DNA from: Nitrospira sp.
GTDB taxonomy: Bacteria; Nitrospirota; Thermodesulfovibrionia; Thermodesulfovibrionales; SM23-35
Assembly: GCA_016873615.1 (NCBI GenBank)
Contig: VGWX01000001.1
Span: 1-53,733, forward strand
Length of the DNA stretch: 53,733 bases
Reading direction: 5' to 3'
The notes below the pieces were generated by a model. It saw only the letters and a list, made by a program, of their open reading frames with translations, searched no databases and was not told where the DNA came from. Position numbers and translations under genes: made by a program. The stretch's first letter is position 1. Each line of letters starts with the position of its first letter. This document shows positions 31,910 to 40,808 of this stretch, piece after piece.

Positions 31910-33029
31910 TCTTCAGCTCTCCATTTTTTAACGCTGACTGCTTCATAAGGCTCATTGCGATATCAACTATTTTTGCGCATGCCTCAGGTCTTCCAACAGC
32001 CCTGCTGTTTCTCTGCATATCTGTCCTCATCGTCTCATTCATATAGAGTTCTCTTATGTTCTCTGCAAGAGCTTCTCCTTTCAGTTCCCGGTCGAGCATC
32101 ATCTTTGCTGCGCCCATTTCAAGGAGTTTTTTTGCATTAAGTTCCTGATGGTTTCCGGCTGCATATGGATAAGGAATCAGTATGGCCGGTTTCCCAAGGG
32201 CGGTTAATTCTGCAAGTGTTGTTGCCCCGGCTCTTGAGATGACTATATCTGCAACAGCATATGCTTCCCCCATCTGATATATAAAGGGAGTGATTGTTCC
32301 TTTAAACCCGGTCTTCCTGTATGCATCCCTGATGGTTTCATAATCGTTCAGCCCTGTCTGGTGCAGAAACTGTATCTTGTCCCTGAGGTCAGGCATATAA
32401 TTAAGGGCATCCACCATCGCCATATTTATGCTCCTTGCACCTGAACTGCCGCCAAAAGCAAATACAGTAAACAAGCTTTTTTCGAGAGAGAAAAGCTTGT
32501 AGGCTGACTCCACACTTCCCTTCAGCACCTGCATCCTGACGGGGTTTCCTGTCAGGAAGGTCTTTGAATTCTGGAAAAATGATATGCTTTCCTGATATGT
32601 TATGCATACGGTATTGATAAACCTTCCGAGGATCCTGTTGGTAAGTCCGGGCATTGAATTCTGCTCAAGTATCATGGCAGGCATTGACATAAGAAATGCA
32701 ACAAGCATGATCGCGCCTGATGCATATCCGCCGACGCCTATAACAATATCAGGGTTGACAGTCCTGATAATCCTGTAAGAATCAACGATCGAAAATAATG
32801 CTTTAACCATTGCCTTTATTTTCTTAAAAACCGATTTGCCCACTAAACCTTCCGCCCTTAGAAATCTTATCGGATATCCTTCTCTTGGGACCACCCTTGC
32901 TTCTATCCCGAATTCTGTGCCGACGAATATCACCTCTGTCTGAGCATCCCTGTTCCTGAACTCTTCAGCCACTGCCAGTCCTGGAAAGAGATGTCCTCCT
33001 GTGCCTCCTCCTGCAATTATTACCCTCAT
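31902..33029 (-). CDS. murG: Lipid II synthase MurG
   Basis: MurG transfers GlcNAc to lipid I at the inner face of the membrane. From ATG 33029 it has 375 residues with MRVIIAGGGTGGHLFPGLAVAEEF, VGVGGYASGAIML, FAFGGSSGARSIN and the donor site SRAGATTLAELTALGKPAILIPYPYAAG. The ATG overlaps the ftsW stop as ATGA, which decides the start against a longer frame from 33098. Confidence 0.96.
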   Translation of the reverse strand: MRVIIAGGGTGGHLFPGLAVAEEFRNRDAQTEVIFVGTEFGIEARVVPREGYPIRFLRAEGLVGKSVFKKIKAMVKALFSIVDSYRIIRTVNPDIVIGVGGYASGAIMLVAFLMSMPAMILEQNSMPGLTNRILGRFINTVCITYQESISFFQNSKTFLTGNPVRMQVLKGSVESAYKLFSLEKSLFTVFAFGGSSGARSINMAMVDALNYMPDLRDKIQFLHQTGLNDYETIRDAYRKTGFKGTITPFIYQMGEAYAVADIVISRAGATTLAELTALGKPAILIPYPYAAGNHQELNAKKLLEMGAAKMMLDRELKGEALAENIRELYMNETMRTDMQRNSRAVGRPEACAKIVDIAMSLMKQSALKNGELKSV

Positions 33030-34258
33030 CTCAACAGATGGGACGGAGAACGGTAATCGCGGTGAGACTGATATTGTGCCGCGCCTTCGATTCTCCATTT
33101 CCCTGTTCCTATTTTTCTTCTGGCCATTTTTCTTGTTATCATCTCTCTGTTATTGTATGAACCTGAGACATCCTCACCTTTTGATATGTTCAGGAGCATC
33201 CCGATAGCAACCATATTCACAAGCAGAGAAGAACCACCGTAACTGATGAACGGCAGGGGCAGTCCTTTTGTAGGCACCAGTCCTGTAGCAACAGCGAAAT
33301 TTATAAGCGCCTGAAGCGCGATCATCAGCGAAAGACCTGTCGCAAGGTAATAAACAAACCTGTCCTTTGCCCTGTTCGCAATGGATATCCCCTTAATGAA
33401 TACAACGAGGAAAAGCCCTATCACAATTATTACGCCGATAAAACCAAACTCTTCACCGATAATAGAAAAGATAAAGTCTGTATGCGACTCCGGCAGATAT
33501 GACAGTTTCTGTTTTGAACTTCCAAGACCTATTCCTGTCAAACCTCCGCTTCCAAGCGCTATAAAAGACTGTGCGAGCTGAAACCCGCAGCCCTGCGGTT
33601 CTTTCCATGGATCAAGAAAACAGGTTATCCTCTTTAAACGATAAGGCTCCATTGCAAGTTTGATGATTATTGGTATGGCAAATACTGAAAGAGAGGCAAT
33701 ATATCTGAGTTTTATGCCTGAAAGAAAGAGCATCGCAAACGTGAGGAATGCAAGGCTCATCACAGCTCCGAAATCCGGCTGTTTCATTATGGCTGCCTGA
33801 AAAACACCCATAATGAGGACAGGTATTATGAAAGATTTTATGCTGTCCGTCCTGTATTCAGGCATCGACATATAACGCGCAAGGAATATGACCATGGAAA
33901 GTTTTACAAGCTCTGAGGGCTGGAAAGTTGAAGGCCATAGCCTTATCCATCTGCTTGCGCCCCCGGCAGTAACTCCGATGCCCGGCAGATAGACAAGTAT
34001 CAGCAGAATGAATGAAACAATCAGGAGGGGCAGGGCTATCTTCTTTAAATACGACGGCTTTAATTTGTAATATGCGAAGAACAGAAAAATAAACCCTATG
34101 ACAATGGTAAATAAATGTCTCTTGAAATAATAGAACTCCGTAATATTTTTCTTTGCAAGCACCGGCGTAATAACCGATGTTGAGCTGTAGATCATCAGCG
34201 CCCCGAAGCCTACCAGCAAAGCTGTAACAAGGAGCAGACACTTGTCATATCTCCCCAT
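33026..34258 (-). CDS. ftsW: Lipid II polymerase FtsW
   Basis: SEDS-family glycosyltransferase of the divisome. The 410 residues hold about ten membrane segments, GVTAGGASRWIRL (about 96-108), FQPSELVKLSMVIFLA, AIMKQPDFGAVMS, the loop LGSSKQKLSYLPESHTDFIFSIIGEEFG and the final GLPLPFISYGGSSLL. A 40-residue basic cytoplasmic tail (REMITRKMARRKIG) follows the last segment. Start TAATG is shared with the murD stop. Confidence 0.96.
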   Translation of the reverse strand: MGRYDKCLLLVTALLVGFGALMIYSSTSVITPVLAKKNITEFYYFKRHLFTIVIGFIFLFFAYYKLKPSYLKKIALPLLIVSFILLILVYLPGIGVTAGGASRWIRLWPSTFQPSELVKLSMVIFLARYMSMPEYRTDSIKSFIIPVLIMGVFQAAIMKQPDFGAVMSLAFLTFAMLFLSGIKLRYIASLSVFAIPIIIKLAMEPYRLKRITCFLDPWKEPQGCGFQLAQSFIALGSGGLTGIGLGSSKQKLSYLPESHTDFIFSIIGEEFGFIGVIIVIGLFLVVFIKGISIANRAKDRFVYYLATGLSLMIALQALINFAVATGLVPTKGLPLPFISYGGSSLLVNMVAIGMLLNISKGEDVSGSYNNREMITRKMARRKIGTGKWRIEGAAQYQSHRDYRSPSHLLR

Positions 34259-35682
34259 TATTGCATCTCCATAATAATCTTTTTAAACTGCCTCCCTCTG
34301 TCTTCAAAATCCCTGAACATGTCGAAACTGGCACATGCAGGAGAGAGGAGAACAACATCCCCCTCTGCCGATAATTTCCTCGATACAGCTACTGCTTCTT
34401 TTAAGTCTTTTGCCTGAACAGTCTCTGTTAAATCTCCAACGGCCTTGCCTATTTTTTCACTGGCTTCACCCATCAATACAATGGCCTTTACCCTCTCACT
34501 GACCAACTGTCTCATTAGAGAAAAATCTCCTGCCTTATCCCTGCCTCCTGCTATTAAAATAATCGGGCCTGAAAAACTTTCAAGTGACTTCATGACTGCG
34601 CCGACATTCGTGCCCTTTGAATCATTAAAATATGAAACGCCATGCAGCTCCCTGACAAATTCAAGTCTGTGTTCAAGACCATGGAATTCTTTCAGGGAAT
34701 CTATGACTGCCTCCATCGGACAGCCTGCAAGGAGAGCCATGGCTGAAGCAGCCATGGCATTCTCCAGGTTATGGACGCCTTTTATCTTTATCTCATCAGC
34801 CTTAATAAGCGCAGGGTGCCGGGTGTCGGGTGTCGGGTCCTGAAAACTGCAATAAACCACTTCATTTTTGAGATAAATGCCGTTGACTTCTTCTTTCCTG
34901 CTGAAAAAAAAGATTTTTGGTTTTACACTTTTCACTTTTAACTTTTCACTTTTAACTTTCATCGTTTCCGGGTCATCATGATTCAAAACAAGAAAATCAC
35001 CTGTCCCCTGGTTTTCGCATATCTTTGCTTTGGCATTGCGGTATTCTTCTAAAGAATGATATCTGTCAAGGTGGTCGGGTGTGATGTTGACTATGGCAGC
35101 TCCTTTAGGCCTGAAGTCTTTTATTGATTCGAGCTGGAAACTTGATGCCTCGGCAACGATATAATCAACGTTTTGCTCTTTGCTCTTTGCTCTTTGCTTA
35201 TAAATCTCTTCTGTCAGTGCGTTGCCTATATTCCCTCCGAGGATTGTTTTATACCCGCCTTTTTTCATCATGAAATCAAGTAATGCTGTTGTTGTTGATT
35301 TGCCGTTTGTTCCGGTCACAGCAAGAAATTCTATCTGTTTTCTGTATTCTGTTTTCTGACTTCTGATTACCTGATACGCCAGTTCAAGCTCACCAATGAT
35401 CGGCACACCTCTTTTTGCCGCCATCGCTATAGGCGGTATATCAAGAGGAACCCCCGGACTAATAATGAGGACATCCGCTTTTGTAAAAATATCTTTGGGA
35501 TGCGATCCAAGCGCAAGCCTGACCGAAGGCTTAAGCCCTGGAATAAAATCCTTCAGCTGGTCTTCTGTCTTGATATCCGTAACTGTCACTATTGCCCCTA
35601 GTTCTGAAAGGAGATTTGCAGCGCCTGTGCCGCTTCTCGCAAGGCCGACAACTGTCACATGCTTATCCTTTATGTTTCTCAA
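34258..35682 (-). CDS. murD: UDP-MurNAc-L-Ala--D-glutamate ligase MurD with heptamer-encoded loops
   Basis: MurD adds D-Glu. The 474 residues show VVGLARSGTGAANLL, VTGTNGKSTTTALL (ATP loop), VAEASSFQLESI, ITPDHLDRYHSLEEY, HNLENAMAASAMALL and FNDSKGTNVGA. It is about 20-30 residues longer than usual because four loops carry extra peptide: SQKTEYRKQ, YKQRAKSKEQ, MKVKSEKLKVKSVKPK and FQDPTPDTRHP, each encoded by a 7-bp tandem array (35335-35369, 35171-35198, 34924-34958, 34814-34841). The start is TTG 35682, 20 bp inside the carboxypeptidase gene; GTG 35658 with AAAGGAT upstream is an alternative that would shorten the N-terminus. Confidence 0.95.
   Translation of the reverse strand: MRNIKDKHVTVVGLARSGTGAANLLSELGAIVTVTDIKTEDQLKDFIPGLKPSVRLALGSHPKDIFTKADVLIISPGVPLDIPPIAMAAKRGVPIIGELELAYQVIRSQKTEYRKQIEFLAVTGTNGKSTTTALLDFMMKKGGYKTILGGNIGNALTEEIYKQRAKSKEQNVDYIVAEASSFQLESIKDFRPKGAAIVNITPDHLDRYHSLEEYRNAKAKICENQGTGDFLVLNHDDPETMKVKSEKLKVKSVKPKIFFFSRKEEVNGIYLKNEVVYCSFQDPTPDTRHPALIKADEIKIKGVHNLENAMAASAMALLAGCPMEAVIDSLKEFHGLEHRLEFVRELHGVSYFNDSKGTNVGAVMKSLESFSGPIILIAGGRDKAGDFSLMRQLVSERVKAIVLMGEASEKIGKAVGDLTETVQAKDLKEAVAVSRKLSAEGDVVLLSPACASFDMFRDFEDRGRQFKKIIMEMQ
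34814..34841. repeat. Heptanucleotide array in murD, GGGTGTC-type
   Basis: Four units GGGTGCC, GGGTGTC, GGGTGTC, GGGTCCT encode the loop DPTPDTRHP. Confidence 0.85.
34924..34958. repeat. Heptanucleotide array in murD, TTMACTT-type
   Basis: Five units TACACTT, TTCACTT, TTAACTT, TTCACTT, TTAACTT encode the Lys-rich loop KVKSEKLKVKSV. The unit is close to that at the murC/murB junction. Confidence 0.9.
35171..35198. repeat. Heptanucleotide array in murD, CTTTGCT
   Basis: Four units (one TTTTGCT and three perfect CTTTGCT) encode the loop KQRAKSKEQ. Confidence 0.92.
35335..35369. repeat. Heptanucleotide array in murD, CTGNNTT-type
   Basis: Five units CTGTTTT, CTGTATT, CTGTTTT, CTGACTT, CTGATTA encode the loop IRSQKTEYRKQ. 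Confidence 0.88.
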
Positions 35683-36793
35683 TCACGCCCTTCTTTGCAA
35701 TACGGCAACTCTTCTTGTTGCCTTTTTTGTTCTTGGCAAAGACTTTTGTCTGGCCTTCTTTCTTTGCTGCCAACGCTGTCTTTTTCTGTTTCCCTGTCTT
35801 CTTTGCCATAAATTTTTCATCCGGTTTTGATTTTGATCTCTTGTTTTTTGCCTTTACCTTGTTTTTGCCTTTATATGATGCTTTTTTGATAGCAGGGTAA
35901 TCGTAATCTGTCTTTGCAAGATAGATAACCGGCTTTTCTTTATTCCCTATTACTTCAAACCCCCTGCTGATAAGTGTTTCCGTCTCTTTCCAGAGATCCC
36001 TCCTGCTCGGGCTGCCGAGAAGCGCAACAACAACAGTATCGTTGTCTCGTTCCGCAGCGCATACAAAACAGTGCCTTGCCTTTCGTGTATAACCTGTCTT
36101 GCCCCCGACAAGGTCTTCCTCTGACCATAACAGCCTGTTTGTGTTTTTCAGGAATATTGCTTTCCCGTTTTCTGTAGAAATTTCTGCGACACGGGTTCCT
36201 ATAATCTCTTTCAGTTTTGAGTATTTCAAGGCATAACTCATTATCTTTGACAGATCAGAGGCTGTTGTATATTGCTCAGGACCGGGAAGGCCGCTCGCAT
36301 TGACAAAACGCGTATTGTCTGCTCCTATCGCCAGCGCCTTCCTGTTCATAAGTTCCACAAACCCTGCTTCAGATACTGCAACAGCCTCTGCAAGCGCAAC
36401 AGCAGCGTCATTGGCTGAACCGAGCAGCGCAGCATAGAGGAGTTTTTCGACTGTTACTTCATCACCTGCTTTGAACCCTGCCTTGTGAGGAGATACATAG
36501 GCGGCGTTCCTGCTTATCTTTACAATATCATTGAGATGTGCATTTTCTACGGCTATAAGTGCGGTCATCAATTTTGTTGTGCTTGCCGGCTGGCATCTGA
36601 GGTCAGGGTTCTTTGCATAAAGGATCTTCCCTGTCGATGCATTCATTACAACAGCAGCCCGTGAACGAACTTCATCAGCAAACGCAGCAGTAGACAGCAA
36701 ACAGCAAACAGTACACAGGAGAACAAATAAAAATCTTCCATGCCTTACCTGTCTACTGACTACTATATTCAACATACAGTGTTTCATCGTCAC
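35663..36793 (-). CDS. dacA: D-alanyl-D-alanine carboxypeptidase (PBP5-like) with Lys-rich tail
   Basis: This S11-family enzyme trims the last D-Ala of stem peptides. After a signal peptide (FLFVLLCTVCCLLSTAAFA) the catalytic motifs are PASTTKLM (SXXK), GSANDAAV (SXN) and VGGKTGYTRKA (KTG). The usual C-terminal PBP5 domain and membrane-anchor helix are missing. In their place residues about 300-376 are strongly basic (KGKNKVKAKNKRSKSK, MAKKTGKQKKTALAAKK, FAKNKKGNKKS). It sits between mraY and murD, where dcw clusters normally have no such gene, and is translationally coupled on both sides. The signal peptide is encoded by a heptamer array (36688-36722). Confidence 0.9.
   Translation of the reverse strand: MTMKHCMLNIVVSRQVRHGRFLFVLLCTVCCLLSTAAFADEVRSRAAVVMNASTGKILYAKNPDLRCQPASTTKLMTALIAVENAHLNDIVKISRNAAYVSPHKAGFKAGDEVTVEKLLYAALLGSANDAAVALAEAVAVSEAGFVELMNRKALAIGADNTRFVNASGLPGPEQYTTASDLSKIMSYALKYSKLKEIIGTRVAEISTENGKAIFLKNTNRLLWSEEDLVGGKTGYTRKARHCFVCAAERDNDTVVVALLGSPSRRDLWKETETLISRGFEVIGNKEKPVIYLAKTDYDYPAIKKASYKGKNKVKAKNKRSKSKPDEKFMAKKTGKQKKTALAAKKEGQTKVFAKNKKGNKKSCRIAKKGVIEKHKG
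36688..36722. repeat. Heptanucleotide array in the carboxypeptidase signal peptide
   Basis: Five units CAGTAGA, CAGCAAA, CAGCAAA, CAGTACA, CAGGAGA encode part of the hydrophobic core LLCTVCCLL. The unit type is the same as in the lipoprotein gene at 2950-2977. Confidence 0.85.
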
Positions 36794-37872
36794 CTCACTT
36801 TTAAAGTTGCCAGGCTAAGCAAAGCAAGCATTATTCCAATTATCCAGAACCGTATAATAACCTTTGGCTCAGGCCATCCCTTTAATTCAAAATGGTGATG
36901 AATCGGCGCCATCTTGAACACTCTTTTGCCGGTAAGCTGAAAGGAGGCTACCTGCAAAATTACAGACATGGTTTCAATAACAAAGATACCGCCGACAATC
37001 GCAAGCACTATTTCATGTTTTGTTATAACAGCAAGGGTGCCGAGCGCGCCGCCAAGCCCTAAGGAACCCACATCACCCATAAAAACTTCTGCAGGGTAAG
37101 AGTTATACCATAAGAATCCGAGCGATGCTCCAAACATTGCTCCGCAGAAAACAGTCAGTTCACCGGTGCCGGGGAGATACAGAACCTGGAGGTACTGGGC
37201 CAATCCCTTATGCCCGGAAATATAAACGAGTACTGCATTGGCCAGAACTGCAACAGCAACAAGGCCTACAGCAAGCCCGTCTATCCCGTCTGTAAGATTG
37301 ACCGCGTTTGATGAACCGACAATCACTATCATTGAGAATGGTATGTACATCCAGCCGAGATCGAAGAACCATTTCTTAAAGAACGGGACGCTCAAAACAT
37401 CCGTATACGGATCCTTTGGATTCATATAAAGAAAGAGTCCTATCATAAGAGCAAGCGCTATCTGCAGCCCGAATTTCTGATAAGCCCTGAGACCCCTGTG
37501 ACTCTTCCGTGCGATCTTCAAATAGTCATCAACAAACCCTATGCCTCCAAAACCGAGAAGCGCAACTATCATGGTCCAGATATATATGTTTTTCAGATCT
37601 CCCCACATAAGAATCGATATAAGTATGCAGATAATGATTAGAAGCCCGCCCATGGTAGGGGTGCCTGCCTTGCCCATATGGGCCTGGGGACCATCGTCCC
37701 TTATCTGCTGGGTCAGGCTTAATTTCCTGAGTCTCTTTATCATCCACGGCCCCAGTATCAGAGAGAACAACATTGCTGTAAGCACAGCGAGGGCGGTCCT
37801 GAATGTTATATACCTGAAAACATTCATGGGCGTGAACCATTCATACAGGCTGTATAGCAGGCTGTATAGCAT
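36790..37872 (-). CDS. mraY: Phospho-MurNAc-pentapeptide translocase MraY
   Basis: MraY makes lipid I at the membrane. The 360 residues have ten membrane spans and the family motifs NVFRYITFRTALA (18-30), GTPTMGGLL, FVDDYLK (catalytic Asp pair), NLTDGIDGLAVG, FMGDVGSLGLGG and the C-terminal MAPIHHHFELKGW. Gap to murF is 9 bp, and it overlaps the carboxypeptidase gene by 4 bp. Confidence 0.97.
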   Translation of the reverse strand: MLYSLLYSLYEWFTPMNVFRYITFRTALAVLTAMLFSLILGPWMIKRLRKLSLTQQIRDDGPQAHMGKAGTPTMGGLLIIICILISILMWGDLKNIYIWTMIVALLGFGGIGFVDDYLKIARKSHRGLRAYQKFGLQIALALMIGLFLYMNPKDPYTDVLSVPFFKKWFFDLGWMYIPFSMIVIVGSSNAVNLTDGIDGLAVGLVAVAVLANAVLVYISGHKGLAQYLQVLYLPGTGELTVFCGAMFGASLGFLWYNSYPAEVFMGDVGSLGLGGALGTLAVITKHEIVLAIVGGIFVIETMSVILQVASFQLTGKRVFKMAPIHHHFELKGWPEPKVIIRFWIIGIMLALLSLATLKVR

Positions 37873-37881
37873 TATCCCTCT

Positions 37882-39225
37882 CTACTGGCCATCGGCCAGA
37901 ACCCTTTCCATATTCATGCTTCTTGAACCTTTTATCAGAACCGTATCTCCCTTCTTCCACAGACCTCTGAGAAGCTTGCCTGCTTCTGCAGCAGTCTCTA
38001 ATGTATACACTTCCCCATGGAACTCGGACGCAGCAATGCTCATGCGCGGTCCGACTGCAATAAATATATCTACCCCGAGTTCTGAGATGAGCTTTCCGAT
38101 TTTTCTATGTGCTTCCTCCTCATAGGACCCAAGCTCCAGCATGTCTCCCAGAACAGCAATTATCCTCTCTTTTCTGATCCTCGCAAGCTCTTTTAAAGCC
38201 TCTGCCGCAGATGCGGGATTCGCATTATAGACGTCACTGATAATCCTGATGCCCTCCAATTCCTGAAACTCAAGCCTCATCGGCACACCGGTAAAAGAAT
38301 CTATCGCATCCCTGATATTCATTGCGTCAATATGAAAGATTGAGCCGACCGCGGCAGCTGCGAGCAGATTGTATATGTTAAAAATGCCTGATATCTTTGG
38401 ATTGACCTCCAAAGAAGTATGCTCACTGATATGCAGAGAAAAACTTGAGCCTTTTTCATGGAGCCTGATATCAGAAGCGCGAACATCGGCAGGATTTTTT
38501 ATACCGTATCTGATAATCTTTCCTTTATAGTTTGACAATTGAATTCCTTCCATCATGAAAAGGTCGTCGGCATTCACAATAGCTGTGCCGACAGTATCAA
38601 GCATCTCAAGCTTTGTATTCCTTACTGTTCCGATATCCCCAAATCCCTCAAGATGTGCAGGACTGATATTTGTCAAGACCCCATATTCAGGGACCGCTAT
38701 ATCACATAATGTCTTAATTTCACCTGGAGCGCTCGCACCCATCTCAAGTACGATCACCTCGTCGTCCGCCTGTATTCCCGTAAGGCTCAGGGGGAGACCG
38801 ATATGGTTATTCAGGTTGCCGGTGTTTTTCATCACTTTATATTGGGTAGCAAGAATAGATGATATGAGTTCCTTTGTTGTTGTCTTGCCATTGGAACCTG
38901 TAACGGCAACAATGGGCATACCCATCGTCAGGCGAATATAATGGGCAATATCCTGGAGCGCTTTTAACGTATCCCCTACATATATTATTGTCTTATCATC
39001 AACAGGCCCGATTGCCTGATGACTTACTATGGCGCCGCTTCCTTTTTCCAATGCATCCTGAAGAAAAACATGTCCGTCAAATCTGCTGCCCTTAAGCGCT
39101 ACAAATAACTCGCCTTTCAGTATCTTTCTCGAATCTATGGATATTCCTGTAAAGGAATCCTGGTTGCGGCAGATCATCTTTCCCTTTGTTGCTGTCAGGA
39201 TATCTTCAATTGATAAAATTGCCAT
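37882..39225 (-). CDS. murF: UDP-MurNAc-tripeptide--D-Ala-D-Ala ligase MurF
   Basis: MurF adds D-Ala-D-Ala. From ATG 39225 (GAGGGG site) it has 447 residues with ISIDSRKILKGELFVALKG, VAVTGSNGKTTTKELI, NLNNHIGLPLSL, LEMGASAPGEI, NISPAHLEGFG and VLGDMLELGSYEEEAHR. A longer frame from 39258 would overlap murE and lacks a site. Confidence 0.96.
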   Translation of the reverse strand: MAILSIEDILTATKGKMICRNQDSFTGISIDSRKILKGELFVALKGSRFDGHVFLQDALEKGSGAIVSHQAIGPVDDKTIIYVGDTLKALQDIAHYIRLTMGMPIVAVTGSNGKTTTKELISSILATQYKVMKNTGNLNNHIGLPLSLTGIQADDEVIVLEMGASAPGEIKTLCDIAVPEYGVLTNISPAHLEGFGDIGTVRNTKLEMLDTVGTAIVNADDLFMMEGIQLSNYKGKIIRYGIKNPADVRASDIRLHEKGSSFSLHISEHTSLEVNPKISGIFNIYNLLAAAAVGSIFHIDAMNIRDAIDSFTGVPMRLEFQELEGIRIISDVYNANPASAAEALKELARIRKERIIAVLGDMLELGSYEEEAHRKIGKLISELGVDIFIAVGPRMSIAASEFHGEVYTLETAAEAGKLLRGLWKKGDTVLIKGSRSMNMERVLADGQ

Positions 39226-39254
39226 AGCCCCTCTTTCAGTACATTCCGGACAAA

Positions 39255-40808
39255 TCATTCTGCATGTTTCATTTTTAATCTGTTAGTTACAACCTCTCTA
39301 AGAACAGCCCTGTCACTGAAGGGATGCCGAACCCCCTGAATCTCCTGATAATCCTCATGCCCCTTGCCGGCTATCAGGACTATGTCGCCGTCATCTGCCA
39401 TTTCTACTGCTTTTCTGATGGCTGTTTTCCTGTCAGGCTCTATGAGATAATTATTTCCTGCTGTTCCATCTTCGATATCTTTAATGATATTCAACGGCTT
39501 TTCAGACCTCGGATTATCAGAGGTGATTATTACAAAATCGCTCAATCTTGTTGCTATTTCACCCATTTTGGGTCTCTTGCCGCGGTCTCTGTCTCCGCCG
39601 CACCCGAAGACTGTAATGACACGTGGAGAATGGCTGACAATTGGGGGATGGGGGATGGAAACAATTTCTCTTGCAGTAGATATCAGCCGATCGAGTGCAT
39701 CTTCTGTGTGGGCATAATCAATAATGCAGAGGAATGCCTGTCCTTCATTAACCTTTTCGAACCTCCCTGCAATCCTGCCTGTCTTTGAAATGCCTTCACT
39801 GATCACATCCCACGGAACACCGATAGAAACCGCAGCTCCTGCTGCAGACAGTGCATTATAAACATTTGGTATGCCCATTAAGGGAGATACGATATCATAG
39901 CGTCTGCCATTGAATAATATCTTAAACCTCAACCCTTCAAATGAGTTGTCGATATCATTGGCAATGATGTCTGCTCCGGTTTCAAGCCCATATGTCAGTA
40001 TATTAATCTCAGGGTTTGAAGCCTTCAGTCCAGAAATTAATCTCTTTCCATAGGGGTCATCAGAATTTATCACAGATGTTCCATTCTGATCGAGGAGCTC
40101 TGTAAACAATCTCTCCTTTGCCCTGAAGTAATTCTCCATGGATTGATGAAAGTCCAGATGATCTCTGGTCAGGTTAGTAAACACTGCGGTGTTAAAGACA
40201 GCGTTGTCAACCCTGTATTGCGCAAGGGCATGAGATGAGACCTCTGAGATTACATGCGTACATCCTGATATGTACATGGTCCTTAAAAGGCTCTGAAACT
40301 CAGGAGATTCAGGAGTCGTATGCAGAGCCGGATATACGCTATCCTTTATCATGTACTGTATCGTACCGATCAGTCCGACATGCCGGCCCCATGACTCAAG
40401 AATTGATTTCAGGATATATGTAGTCGTTGTCTTGCCGTTTGTTCCGGTTATCCCGATAAGCGTCAGACTCTCTGAAGGCCTTTGATAAAAATTATTGGAT
40501 ATACAGGCGAGCGCTCTCTTGCTGTCCTTAACAGAGATAAAACGGGGCGCTGAATGCATATCCGGATTCTGCATCACAGAATCCCCGATCCCATGCTCAT
40601 GCACAACAGCAATCGCGCCGTTCTCTATCGCGGCTTTGATAAAATCATGTCCGTCAACTGTTTCGCCTTTTATTGCCACAAAAAGGTACCTGTCTCTCAC
40701 ACTCCTTGAATCATACGCAATCCCCGAGATATCTCTGTCCATAAGAGTTGCACGATCCCGCATACTGCCGGTATAATCACAACCGTTTAGAATCTCCTTA
40801 AGCATCAT
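39255..40808 (-). CDS. murE: UDP-MurNAc-dipeptide--meso-DAP ligase MurE
   Basis: MurE adds the third amino acid. The 517 residues contain IAYDSRSVRDRYLFVAIKG, IGITGTNGKTTTTYIL, TTPESPEFQ, FTNLTRDHLDFH and SDNPRSEKP. The DNPR motif is the known marker of meso-diaminopimelate specificity. ATGA overlap with ftsI fixes the start. Confidence 0.97.
   Translation of the reverse strand: MMLKEILNGCDYTGSMRDRATLMDRDISGIAYDSRSVRDRYLFVAIKGETVDGHDFIKAAIENGAIAVVHEHGIGDSVMQNPDMHSAPRFISVKDSKRALACISNNFYQRPSESLTLIGITGTNGKTTTTYILKSILESWGRHVGLIGTIQYMIKDSVYPALHTTPESPEFQSLLRTMYISGCTHVISEVSSHALAQYRVDNAVFNTAVFTNLTRDHLDFHQSMENYFRAKERLFTELLDQNGTSVINSDDPYGKRLISGLKASNPEINILTYGLETGADIIANDIDNSFEGLRFKILFNGRRYDIVSPLMGIPNVYNALSAAGAAVSIGVPWDVISEGISKTGRIAGRFEKVNEGQAFLCIIDYAHTEDALDRLISTAREIVSIPHPPIVSHSPRVITVFGCGGDRDRGKRPKMGEIATRLSDFVIITSDNPRSEKPLNIIKDIEDGTAGNNYLIEPDRKTAIRKAVEMADDGDIVLIAGKGHEDYQEIQGVRHPFSDRAVLREVVTNRLKMKHAE

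Noticed and set aside
2950-36722. CRISPR array
   Set aside because: No direct repeats of 23-50 bp with regular unique spacers were seen. The tandem arrays here have no spacers, and no cas genes are present.
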